From positions 1-5,009 of the forward strand of contig CANQFI010000110.1 in the NCBI GenBank assembly GCA_947598455.1: DNA of 5,009 bases. Direction: 5' to 3'. Made by a program: the position numbers and the translations under genes. A model generated the notes under the pieces. It was not told where the DNA came from. It made no database searches and saw only the letters and a program-made list of their open reading frames with translations. Positions 1-5,009 of this stretch are shown here, piece by piece; the stretch's first letter is position 1, and every line of letters begins with the position of its first letter. Source of the stretch: an uncultured Bacilli bacterium. GTDB taxonomy: Bacteria > Bacillota_I > Bacilli_A > RF39 > UBA660.

Positions 1-4
1 CTTT

Positions 5-862
5 TTAATATCTACTTTTTATATATTTAGTAAAGGATATAGAATTTTCATCGATATTTACATTATTATTAATACCACTGCCAAATTTAATATTTGGCTT
101 AACATCAAAACCATGAAAATCAGTACCGCCCGTAGTTATTAAAGAAAATTCTTGAGCTAGTTTTTGATAATAAGATCTTTGTTCTTCTGTATTGTTACTA
201 TGAATAGTTTCAATACCTTTTAAACCAATACTTTTTAGATAAGCAATTTCATCGTGTAACTCTTCATCACTTAATTTTAAAGACCAAGGATGAGCTAAAA
301 CAGCAATACCATCAGCATTATTTATTAAACTTATTATTTCTTCTTTAGTTAAAGTCTTTTTACTATCTTTAATGCACTCATATACATAATTTAGATACTT
401 AGTAAATGCTTCATCCATATTTTTAACATAACCATTTTTAATAAGTAATTTACCAATTTCGGGACGACCAATATTGCCTTTAGAAGAAAAAAGAATATTT
501 AAGTCTTCTTGGTTAAAAGTAATAGCAAATTCATTTTTTAAAATTTTTAAATACTTTTTAATTGTTTTATGAGATATTTCTCGTAATTCATTTAGGGCTT
601 CGTTTAACTCTTTATTATTTAAATCAAAGTTATAACCTAATATATGCATTTGACCTTTAGGTACTTTAGCGTTCATTTCTACTCCACTATATAATGTTAT
701 ATCATTATGAGGAATATTAACTAATATTTTAGAGCCTTCAATATAATCATGATCTGTTATAGCATAGTACTTAAGACCTTTAGTAATAGCCATATTTAAT
801 AATTCTTCTGGTGTTTTAGTACCATCTGAATAAATACTATGTGTATGTAAATCTATTTCCAT
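5..862 (-). CDS. PHP-domain phosphoesterase, RNase AM/TrpH (YciV) family
   Basis: This is a 285-residue cytoplasmic metal-dependent phosphoesterase. Family members trim RNA 5' ends or hydrolyse 3',5'-bisphosphonucleotides. The full PHP ligand set is visible: HTH (H6, H8), D13 in YSDGT, TDHD (H38), GVE (E62), H73 in MHILGY, AHP (H191) and GTDFHG (D248, H250). The inserted helical domain around residues 85-170 carries GRPEIGKLL (R133), where relatives usually read GRPHIA. The length matches the family norm of about 280-295 residues. The ATG start follows AAAAGGGG with an 8-base spacer (871-878). The stop is TAA, close to the window edge. It is the last visible gene of a minus-strand run, 27 bases after the deaminase-like gene, so co-transcription is likely. 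The family call is firm; the exact substrate (RNA 5' ends or small bisphosphonucleotides) cannot be told from sequence. Confidence 0.93.
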   Translation of the reverse strand: MEIDLHTHSIYSDGTKTPEELLNMAITKGLKYYAITDHDYIEGSKILVNIPHNDITLYSGVEMNAKVPKGQMHILGYNFDLNNKELNEALNELREISHKTIKKYLKILKNEFAITFNQEDLNILFSSKGNIGRPEIGKLLIKNGYVKNMDEAFTKYLNYVYECIKDSKKTLTKEEIISLINNADGIAVLAHPWSLKLSDEELHDEIAYLKSIGLKGIETIHSNNTEEQRSYYQKLAQEFSLITTGGTDFHGFDVKPNIKFGSGINNNVNIDENSISFTKYIKSRY

Positions 863-889
863 ATTATAAGCCCCTTTTCATGAAATTAT

Positions 890-1297
890 TTATTTGCGAT
901 TACGATAAGTTCCCCACCATTTAGGGATTATATCTTTTAATTTAGTTGTTTTGGCTTTTTCTAAGTCAACTAAAACTTCAATATCACCATATTCAGGAAT
1001 TAATTCAAAAAGATATTCTAAAGAACTATCAGAAGGCAAAATTACTTCTTCTAATTCATTTAAAACAACTATTTTAGTTATTTTATATTCATGATCATTA
1101 AACATATTAATAACAGCACTTTTTTCAGCACTACAACTTATAAGTGAATTAGAGACAATACTGCTACCATTATATATTTTATTGTTACTAGCCAAAATAG
1201 CACAAGAAGTATTACCAGTTAAAATAAAGTCAGATATTTCCTTAGAAACAAGATTTTTTTTAGCTGCTTCATATAGATATTCCCAAATACGTTCCAT
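890..1297 (-). CDS. Cytidine-deaminase-like protein lacking the zinc ligands
   Basis: The 135-residue product has the layout of a Firmicutes cytidine-deaminase subfamily, which as I remember it begins IWE..Y and ends near LIPxWWG. The N-terminal helix is ERIWEYLYEAA, the core strand and turn are CAILASNNKIYNG (32-44), the active-site helix is SCSAEKSAVINMF (54-66), the second motif is LPSDSSLEYLFEL (87-99), and the tail is DIIPKWWG (122-129). In active enzymes the two motifs read CAE and PCxxC. Here the three zinc ligands are Ser56, Ser89 and Ser92, while the catalytic-position Glu58 remains. The frame is intact, so this is not an obvious pseudogene. A zinc-dependent deaminase reaction seems unlikely; a binding or structural role is possible. 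The frame can extend upstream to a TTG at 1336, but the ATG at 1297 has a good ribosome-binding site and matches the family's N-terminus. It lies 59 bases after the membrane-protein gene and 27 before the PHP gene. Confidence 0.85.
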   Translation of the reverse strand: MERIWEYLYEAAKKNLVSKEISDFILTGNTSCAILASNNKIYNGSSIVSNSLISCSAEKSAVINMFNDHEYKITKIVVLNELEEVILPSDSSLEYLFELIPEYGDIEVLVDLEKAKTTKLKDIIPKWWGTYRNRK

Positions 1298-1303
1298 ATC
1301 ACA

Positions 1304-1310
1304 CCTTCTT
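1304..1310 (-). promoter_or_regulatory. Ribosome-binding site that sets the deaminase-like start
   Basis: On the minus strand AAGAAGG (continuing as TG) lies 6 bases before the ATG at 1297. The in-frame TTG at 1336 has no comparable purine-rich site at the right distance. The shorter 135-residue product is therefore preferred. Confidence 0.8.
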
Positions 1311-1356
1311 ACTAATGTATTATGATAACATATCAATTCTTCATTTACAAACTTGA

Positions 1357-2322
1357 TTAGATATTTTTGCTATATTCATTAGTTATATAAACAGCTGTTT
1401 TTTTGCCATTTTCTTCATTTAACATCGTAAAAGAAACAGAAAAATTCTCGACTTTTTTTATTTCACTTTTAGGTATTGTTAAAGAAATTATTTTTTCAGC
1501 TCCATGATATACTTCTTCTTTTAAATCGTTATAATCATATATATTGCCATTAATCATTAATTTTTTTACTGAGACAATTTGAGTTCTAACATTTCCATAA
1601 TTATTAAAATCAAAATAAATATAAGTATTATCTTTGTCTTCTTCAGTTTTATAATAACTTAATTTTGTTTGATTTTTATTATCAATTTCAATCAAACCAA
1701 TACGATCATTATTAGGATAATTAATTCCTGTAGAAGATACTGGATAACGTTTAACTTCCTCGTTGCCTTCAGAATCAATACTTTTAAAATAAAAGACTAA
1801 TTGACTAAATGATTCTATATCTAAAGCATCTAATTCTGATTGATTAATACGAATAGTTTGAGTAGCACTCTCTTGAGGATTTAATGATCTTGTAAAAGTT
1901 GTTGTTGTATCAAAACCATCAACTAATAATTTTTCTAATATAATAGTATATGGTTCACTTTTAGTAGAGAATGTTATATCCATGTCATATCCTAAGTTAG
2001 ATTCTTGAAAATCAGAAAATTTTAATTCATAACTATCTTGTTCAAATTCGTAACTAGAAAAACTTGGTTTATCATATTTTGTTTTAGAAGATTCGGGATC
2101 TTCTTTCCCTTTATCATCAGTATTTGAAGAGTTTTTCCTTTCTTCAGTTTGCCATGGTAATTTTAACTCAAATCTAACACCATTTTTATAAAAATGAAAA
2201 ACACTAAAAACTATTAAAGCTAGAATAATCAAAACAAGAATAATAATGCCAACTTTATTAGATGAGCTTTTTTCCAAACGAATGACACTATCATCAGATG
2301 GATAGTTATAGTTCTTTTTCAT
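1357..2322 (-). CDS. Single-pass membrane protein with two tandem extracytoplasmic beta domains, function unknown
   Basis: I do not recognise a named family. The 321-residue protein has a short basic cytoplasmic N-terminus (1-23), one strongly hydrophobic segment (about 24-44), a charged Ser/Lys/Asp/Glu-rich linker (about 60-86), and then a beta-rich extracytoplasmic region. That region appears to be two related domains, about 98-196 and 219-315. Each has strands leading to a K-L-hydrophobic-x-G turn (EKLLVDG at 130-136; KKLMING at 253-259), then a polar stretch, a serine-containing helix or loop with Ile (QSELDALDIESFS; KSEIKKVENFS), a hydrophobic strand, an acidic N/E/G turn (DSEGNEE; NEENGKK) and a final strand. 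The fold could be immunoglobulin-like. There is no lipobox and no LPxTG. The ATG follows AAGAGG with a 7-base spacer (2330-2335), and an extended -10 promoter lies just upstream. It is the first gene of the minus-strand run. A role at the cell surface or envelope is inference. Confidence 0.85.
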   Translation of the reverse strand: MKKNYNYPSDDSVIRLEKSSSNKVGIIILVLIILALIVFSVFHFYKNGVRFELKLPWQTEERKNSSNTDDKGKEDPESSKTKYDKPSFSSYEFEQDSYELKFSDFQESNLGYDMDITFSTKSEPYTIILEKLLVDGFDTTTTFTRSLNPQESATQTIRINQSELDALDIESFSQLVFYFKSIDSEGNEEVKRYPVSSTGINYPNNDRIGLIEIDNKNQTKLSYYKTEEDKDNTYIYFDFNNYGNVRTQIVSVKKLMINGNIYDYNDLKEEVYHGAEKIISLTIPKSEIKKVENFSVSFTMLNEENGKKTAVYITNEYSKNI

Positions 2323-2346
2323 ACTATCGCCTCTTACTATATGTAT

Positions 2347-2355
2347 ATTATACCA
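2347..2355 (-). promoter_or_regulatory. Extended -10 promoter for the minus-strand operon
   Basis: The minus strand reads TGGTATAAT, a perfect TATAAT with an extended TGn. No clear -35 lies 17 bases upstream, which the extended -10 can make up for. A start near 2340 would leave a leader of about 18 bases holding the AAGAGG site before the ATG at 2322. Confidence 0.6.
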
Positions 2356-2377
2356 TAATCATAAATAAAATATGGTA
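2351..2377. repeat. Inverted repeat TACCATA-N13-TATGGTA between divergent genes, possible operator
   Basis: Two perfect 7-base arms (2351-2357 and 2371-2377) flank a 13-base spacer. The left arm overlaps the extended -10 of the minus-strand operon. The right arm lies where the -35 of the plus-strand gene would be. Both predicted transcripts start outside the repeat, so it would act as DNA rather than as an RNA hairpin. Arms of this length can arise by chance in AT-rich DNA, although each contains CC/GG. Confidence 0.35.
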
Positions 2378-2395
2378 CTTATTTAACTTATATTA

Positions 2396-2401
2396 TATAA
2401 T
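2396..2401 (+). promoter_or_regulatory. Candidate -10 box for the plus-strand surface-protein gene
   Basis: TATAAT sits 19 bases before the ATG at 2421. A start near 2408 would give a leader of only about 13 bases that still includes AGGTGA. The sequence 17 bases upstream (TGGTAC) is a poor -35. The region is so AT-rich that neighbouring boxes such as TATATT or TATAAC could serve instead. Confidence 0.4.
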
Positions 2402-2408
2402 TATAACA
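2400..2408 (-). promoter_or_regulatory. Possible second, upstream extended -10 box toward the minus-strand operon
   Basis: The minus strand reads TGTTATAAT, identical to the extended -10 before the gene starting at 4918. It would start transcripts near 2393, heading into the operon, and it overlaps the candidate -10 of the divergent plus-strand gene. No convincing -35 is visible. It may be a by-product of the AT-rich sequence. Confidence 0.3.
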
Positions 2409-2409
2409 T

Positions 2410-2415
2410 AGGTGA
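2410..2415 (+). promoter_or_regulatory. Ribosome-binding site that sets the plus-strand gene start
   Basis: AGGTGA lies 5 bases before the ATG at 2421. The GTG at 2412, which could be read as a start three codons earlier, is part of this site and has no site of its own. The ATG is therefore the likely start. Confidence 0.75.
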
Positions 2416-2420
2416 AACTT

Positions 2421-3338
2421 ATGAAATATGTAAGATATTTATTTATTATATTTTTTTTAAGTATTGATATAGTCTTAGCTAAACAAAACATCGATATAAG
2501 TAACAAAATAATTAGCTTTGATAATATAGAAAATTATAATTTACAGAGTTTTACAGTTGTAGATGATAGATTAATAATTGTTTTAGTTAATTATGATAAT
2601 GATGCTGGTATTATAAAAGAATATTCACTACTTAATAATAAAGAATTAAGAAATATCGAAATAAATAAGGTTGGTCATGGTAATGGTATTACTTATAACA
2701 ATAATAAATTATATATTTTAAACAGTTCTGGTGATGATACAATATATGTTTATGATAGTAATTCATTAGAATATATAAATGAATTTAAAGTAAATCTACC
2801 TATTAGAAGTATTACTTATGTTAATGAAGAAGATATTTATTTAGTTAGAACTTATATAACTGGTTTTAAATTAGATAATAATTTTAAATTAATTAGTAAT
2901 GTACCTTTTATTAGTAATTTAAGTGCTAATCCTGATATTGCAAGACAAGATTGGACTTATTATAATGGTTATCTTTATTATGCTAATTGGTCTTGGAAAA
3001 GACTTGGGGGAGATGGCGCTAATATGATATATATTTATAATTTAAAAGGTAAATTAGTAGATAGTTTGTATACAAAGGATAATTTAGGAGAATTAGAAGA
3101 TATATCTTTTTATAATAATAAAATGATTTTAGGATTTAATGGATATGATGATAAAATTAATTTTTATCTAGAAGATTTAGTTGATATTAAAATAGATGAA
3201 GAAGAAATTAAGGAAGATAAAGTTCAAGAAGATGAAATAAAGAATAAATATATTAATTATATTCTATTTGCTATAGGAATTTTATTCTTAGTATTTATTA
3301 TTATTTTGGGTATTAAAAAAAGTAAGTTAATTAAATAA
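2421..3338 (+). CDS. Secreted, C-terminally membrane-anchored beta-propeller-like protein
   Basis: The 305-residue product has a signal peptide (basic MKYVR, hydrophobic core to residue 19, likely cut after VLA at 20). An all-beta region (about 25-255) follows, then an acidic Glu/Asp/Lys linker (256-275), a transmembrane helix (about 277-298) and a basic tail KKSKLIK. It would sit outside the membrane, held by its C-terminus; no LPxTG is present. The beta region contains repeated blade-like strands: GHGNGITYNNNKLYIL (85-100), IRSITYVNEEDIYLV (128-142), DWTYYNGYLYYANW (177-190) and LEDISFYNNKMILGF (225-239). This recalls YVTN/NHL-type propellers. No catalytic motif is evident, so a binding or sensing role is the best inference. 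Aromatic and Asn residues are plentiful. It is divergent from the membrane-protein operon and convergent with the long gene at 3347-4918. Propeller assignment is moderate; topology is firm. Confidence 0.83.
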   Translation: MKYVRYLFIIFFLSIDIVLAKQNIDISNKIISFDNIENYNLQSFTVVDDRLIIVLVNYDNDAGIIKEYSLLNNKELRNIEINKVGHGNGITYNNNKLYILNSSGDDTIYVYDSNSLEYINEFKVNLPIRSITYVNEEDIYLVRTYITGFKLDNNFKLISNVPFISNLSANPDIARQDWTYYNGYLYYANWSWKRLGGDGANMIYIYNLKGKLVDSLYTKDNLGELEDISFYNNKMILGFNGYDDKINFYLEDLVDIKIDEEEIKEDKVQEDEIKNKYINYILFAIGILFLVFIIILGIKKSKLIK

Positions 3339-3348
3339 CTTACTTTTT
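3317..3348. terminator. Bidirectional intrinsic-type terminator shared by convergent genes
   Basis: A perfect 13-bp stem (3317-3329 pairing with 3336-3348) encloses a 6-base loop, ATTAAA. The outer ends of the stem are an A tract on the left and a T tract on the right, so each strand gives a hairpin ending in U residues. The stem has only two G-C pairs, weak by usual standards but reasonable for this AT-rich genome. Both convergent stop codons (TAA at 3336-3338 on plus and at 3349-3347 on minus) lie in or at the edge of the right arm. Confidence 0.65.
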
Positions 3349-4918
3349 ACATTTGATAGAAATTAATTCTAGTATTACGATTATGATCTGATAATAAGAC
3401 GGCAATAAAATCATTTAAAGATATTTCTAAATGGAAACTATGATGATAATCTTTGGGACTATAAGAATCAAAAATCATAGTTGTTGTTTCATTATCATAA
3501 TTAAAGCGACCACTTATAATAGCATCTTTTATATAATTTAATTTAGTCTTATTAATATTAGAATCATGTCTGTTTTCATCTTTAGCATCATTTAAAGCTT
3601 CACGACGATATTTAATTTCTTTAACTAAATGTTCTAATTCAGCACAATTACGCGCTAAACCAGCACTATTTTCTGATAATAATTTAATGTTATTTTTAGG
3701 AATTAAACGAGTATTATTTAAACATTTATTAATTCGACGATTAATAACAACAACTTTTTTATTTAATTTTGATAAATCAAAGATAATATTTTTATATTCA
3801 GGTGTTTCATAATCAATTATACTTGGTTTTAATTCATTTAAATCTAACAAAGAATAATTAAATAAGCGGTGAAGATTTTCTTCATCATATATATAATTAA
3901 TATAGAAATTAGAAATAGCAAATGCGTTTAAAATATCTTCACGAGTTGTACTACTTATTTCATAAGCTTTACGACATTTTTCTAAAGGATAATTTTCTTT
4001 ATAAGCATGAACTAAACTTCTTAATAACTCATAAGTATTAATTAAACGACGTTTATTTTTATTAGATTTACTATTATAACATTTAAAAGTATCTTCAATA
4101 AACTCAGTTAATAGTTTATTAGAATCATCATGTTCGTTATATATTTTTTCAAGAGCTACTTTTTCTTCTTTTGTAAAAGTGGCATTTTTCTTATTAATAG
4201 ATAAACTGAATCTTTCTTTAGATAAAGTACTATTTATTTCTTGAAGCTTTTTAAAATCATAACCTTCAATATCAGATAATATATCAATTAAATATTTAAC
4301 ATCTTGATATGATAATATACGATTATCTTTATGACATACAGAATATTCATATAAAGCAATGTCTTTGACAAATTTATTTAAAGATAAACTTTGATCCTCA
4401 GGAATAGTTACTGTATAAAAGGAATATGATGTACGATCTTGTGATAAATTCAAATTATTATTTAGGGAAGTTATTAGAAAATTAGCAAATTCAACTAACC
4501 ATTCAGAATCTACAACTAAACCATTATCAAACATAATAGTATTATTATAATTACATACATATTCACCATTAGCTAAAGCAGTTCTTAAATAATCTATTAA
4601 ACTTTCTTCAGTTTTAATAGAAGGAACTTGCATTTTAAAATAACTTATTCCTTTTACTTTATCCATATAATATTTAAGTTCTTTCTGATCTAATTTAGCA
4701 AGTTCTTCTTTAGTTAAATGGTTATTATTCATAATTTGTAAAGAAGTATATAATAAATCTAAAGCTATATAGTCAAAATCAGAAATAAATTTTAAATTTT
4801 TACTACGATTGTTTAAGATCTTTTCAATATAAACACCTAAATGTTCATTTGATTTTGTCATATTAATAAATGTATTTAGCTTAGAAATATTAGCTATTAG
4901 TGAATTCCCCTTTTTCAT
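3347..4918 (-). CDS. Large soluble protein of unknown function
   Basis: I do not recognise this 523-residue protein. It has no signal peptide or transmembrane helix and is Asn/Lys/Leu-rich. Most of it (about 1-115 and 195-465) looks helical. A stretch at about 119-172 looks mixed, with MFDNGLVVDSEWLVEFANFL (129-148) around its only Trp (W140). A basic patch NKNKRR lies at 286-291. A likely coiled or amphipathic helix, AELEHLVKEIKYRREALNDA (426-445), precedes a C-terminal beta-rich segment (about 470-523) with TTTMIFDSYSPKDYHHSFHLEISLND-type strands and clustered histidines. No Walker, helicase, nuclease or protease motif is evident. The ATG follows AGGTGA (4923-4928), and an extended -10 promoter lies upstream, so it is probably transcribed alone. 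It ends convergently, 8 bases from the plus-strand gene. It could be a lineage-specific cytoplasmic protein; I cannot assign a role. Confidence 0.8.
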   Translation of the reverse strand: MKKGNSLIANISKLNTFINMTKSNEHLGVYIEKILNNRSKNLKFISDFDYIALDLLYTSLQIMNNNHLTKEELAKLDQKELKYYMDKVKGISYFKMQVPSIKTEESLIDYLRTALANGEYVCNYNNTIMFDNGLVVDSEWLVEFANFLITSLNNNLNLSQDRTSYSFYTVTIPEDQSLSLNKFVKDIALYEYSVCHKDNRILSYQDVKYLIDILSDIEGYDFKKLQEINSTLSKERFSLSINKKNATFTKEEKVALEKIYNEHDDSNKLLTEFIEDTFKCYNSKSNKNKRRLINTYELLRSLVHAYKENYPLEKCRKAYEISSTTREDILNAFAISNFYINYIYDEENLHRLFNYSLLDLNELKPSIIDYETPEYKNIIFDLSKLNKKVVVINRRINKCLNNTRLIPKNNIKLLSENSAGLARNCAELEHLVKEIKYRREALNDAKDENRHDSNINKTKLNYIKDAIISGRFNYDNETTTMIFDSYSPKDYHHSFHLEISLNDFIAVLLSDHNRNTRINFYQM

Positions 4919-4935
4919 ATTCTCACCTATTATTC

Positions 4936-4963
4936 ATTATAACATAGGAAGAACAAAAGTAAA
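4936..4963 (-). promoter_or_regulatory. Extended -10 promoter for the unknown 523-residue gene
   Basis: The minus strand carries TGTTATAAT (4944-4936), a perfect -10 with extended TGn, and TTTACT (4963-4958) 16 bases upstream, which matches four of six -35 consensus positions. The predicted start near 4929 would leave about 11 bases before the ATG at 4918, containing AGGTGA. Confidence 0.6.
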
Positions 4964-4989
4964 ATATATAATTATAATAATTATTTTAC
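4959..4989. repeat. Inverted repeat GTAAAATA-N15-TATTTTAC at the promoter, possible operator
   Basis: Perfect 8-base arms at 4959-4966 and 4982-4989 flank a 15-base AT-only spacer. The inner arm overlaps the -35 element (4958-4963) of the promoter for the gene starting at 4918. The position suits a regulator-binding site, but AT-rich repeats like this are common by chance. Confidence 0.3.
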
Positions 4990-5009
4990 ACTAAGATACT
5001 TCCTAATTC

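Noticed and set aside
1323..1335. Short inverted repeat TGATA-ACA-TATCA between the membrane-protein and deaminase-like genes
   Set aside because: The arms are only 5 bases and AT-rich with no T tract. It is not convincing as a terminator or operator, and the spacing suggests read-through.
1298..1336. Thirteen-residue N-terminal extension of the deaminase-like protein starting at TTG 1336
   Set aside because: The TTG has no suitable ribosome-binding site. The ATG at 1297 has AAGAAGG at 6 bases and matches where family proteins begin.
2412..2420. GTG start three codons before the ATG of the plus-strand gene
   Set aside because: The GTG is inside the AGGTGA ribosome-binding site for the ATG at 2421.
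3231..3338. C-terminal sortase anchor on the plus-strand surface protein
   Set aside because: A hydrophobic helix and basic tail are present, but no LPxTG-like motif precedes the helix. A plain transmembrane anchor fits.
1..5009. Mollicutes-type code with TGA as Trp
   Set aside because: All genes are full length under the standard bacterial code, with nine Trp residues encoded by TGG and no TGA interruption at expected Trp positions. All stops are TAA, so stop usage alone does not decide.
4919..5009. Start of a further plus-strand gene at the right edge
   Set aside because: The stretch is AT-rich with no start codon plus ribosome-binding site leading into an open frame before the window ends. 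It reads best as the promoter region of the minus-strand gene.

Overview
The window comes from a very AT-rich, low-GC Gram-positive bacterium. The proteins are rich in Lys, Asn and Ile, the ribosome-binding sites are AGGTGA/AAGAAGG-like, and all five genes end in TAA. No reading frame is broken by TGA where Trp would be expected, so the ordinary bacterial code fits. The PHP-domain and cytidine-deaminase-like proteins look like those of Bacilli. An uncultured gut Bacilli lineage (RF39- or Erysipelotrichales-like) is my best guess, but it is inference. No mobile element, CRISPR array, tRNA or rRNA is visible, and no stretch over 100 bases lacks a gene apart from regulatory DNA.

Layout: (1) A three-gene minus-strand run (2322 down to 5) with gaps of 59 and 27 bases is probably one operon. 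It reads: a membrane-anchored extracytoplasmic protein with two apparently duplicated beta domains; a cytidine-deaminase-like protein in which all three zinc-ligand cysteines are serine; and a PHP-domain phosphoesterase of the RNase AM/TrpH family. (2) A short divergent control region (about 2336-2420) has a good extended -10 promoter for the operon, a candidate promoter for the plus-strand gene, and an inverted repeat that could be an operator. (3) A plus-strand gene (2421-3338) encodes a secreted, C-terminally membrane-anchored protein that looks like a small beta-propeller. (4) A 13-bp hairpin with A and T tracts at 3317-3348 contains both convergent stop codons and serves as a likely two-way terminator. 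(5) A long minus-strand gene (3347-4918) encodes a 523-residue soluble protein of unknown function, with its own extended -10 promoter and a nearby inverted repeat.

How the genes work together is uncertain. The divergent pair in the middle encodes two surface-exposed, membrane-anchored proteins that could share control. The deaminase-like and PHP proteins are nucleotide-metabolism families, but the deaminase homologue is probably not a zinc enzyme. The most notable observation is that intact, zinc-site-less deaminase homologue.
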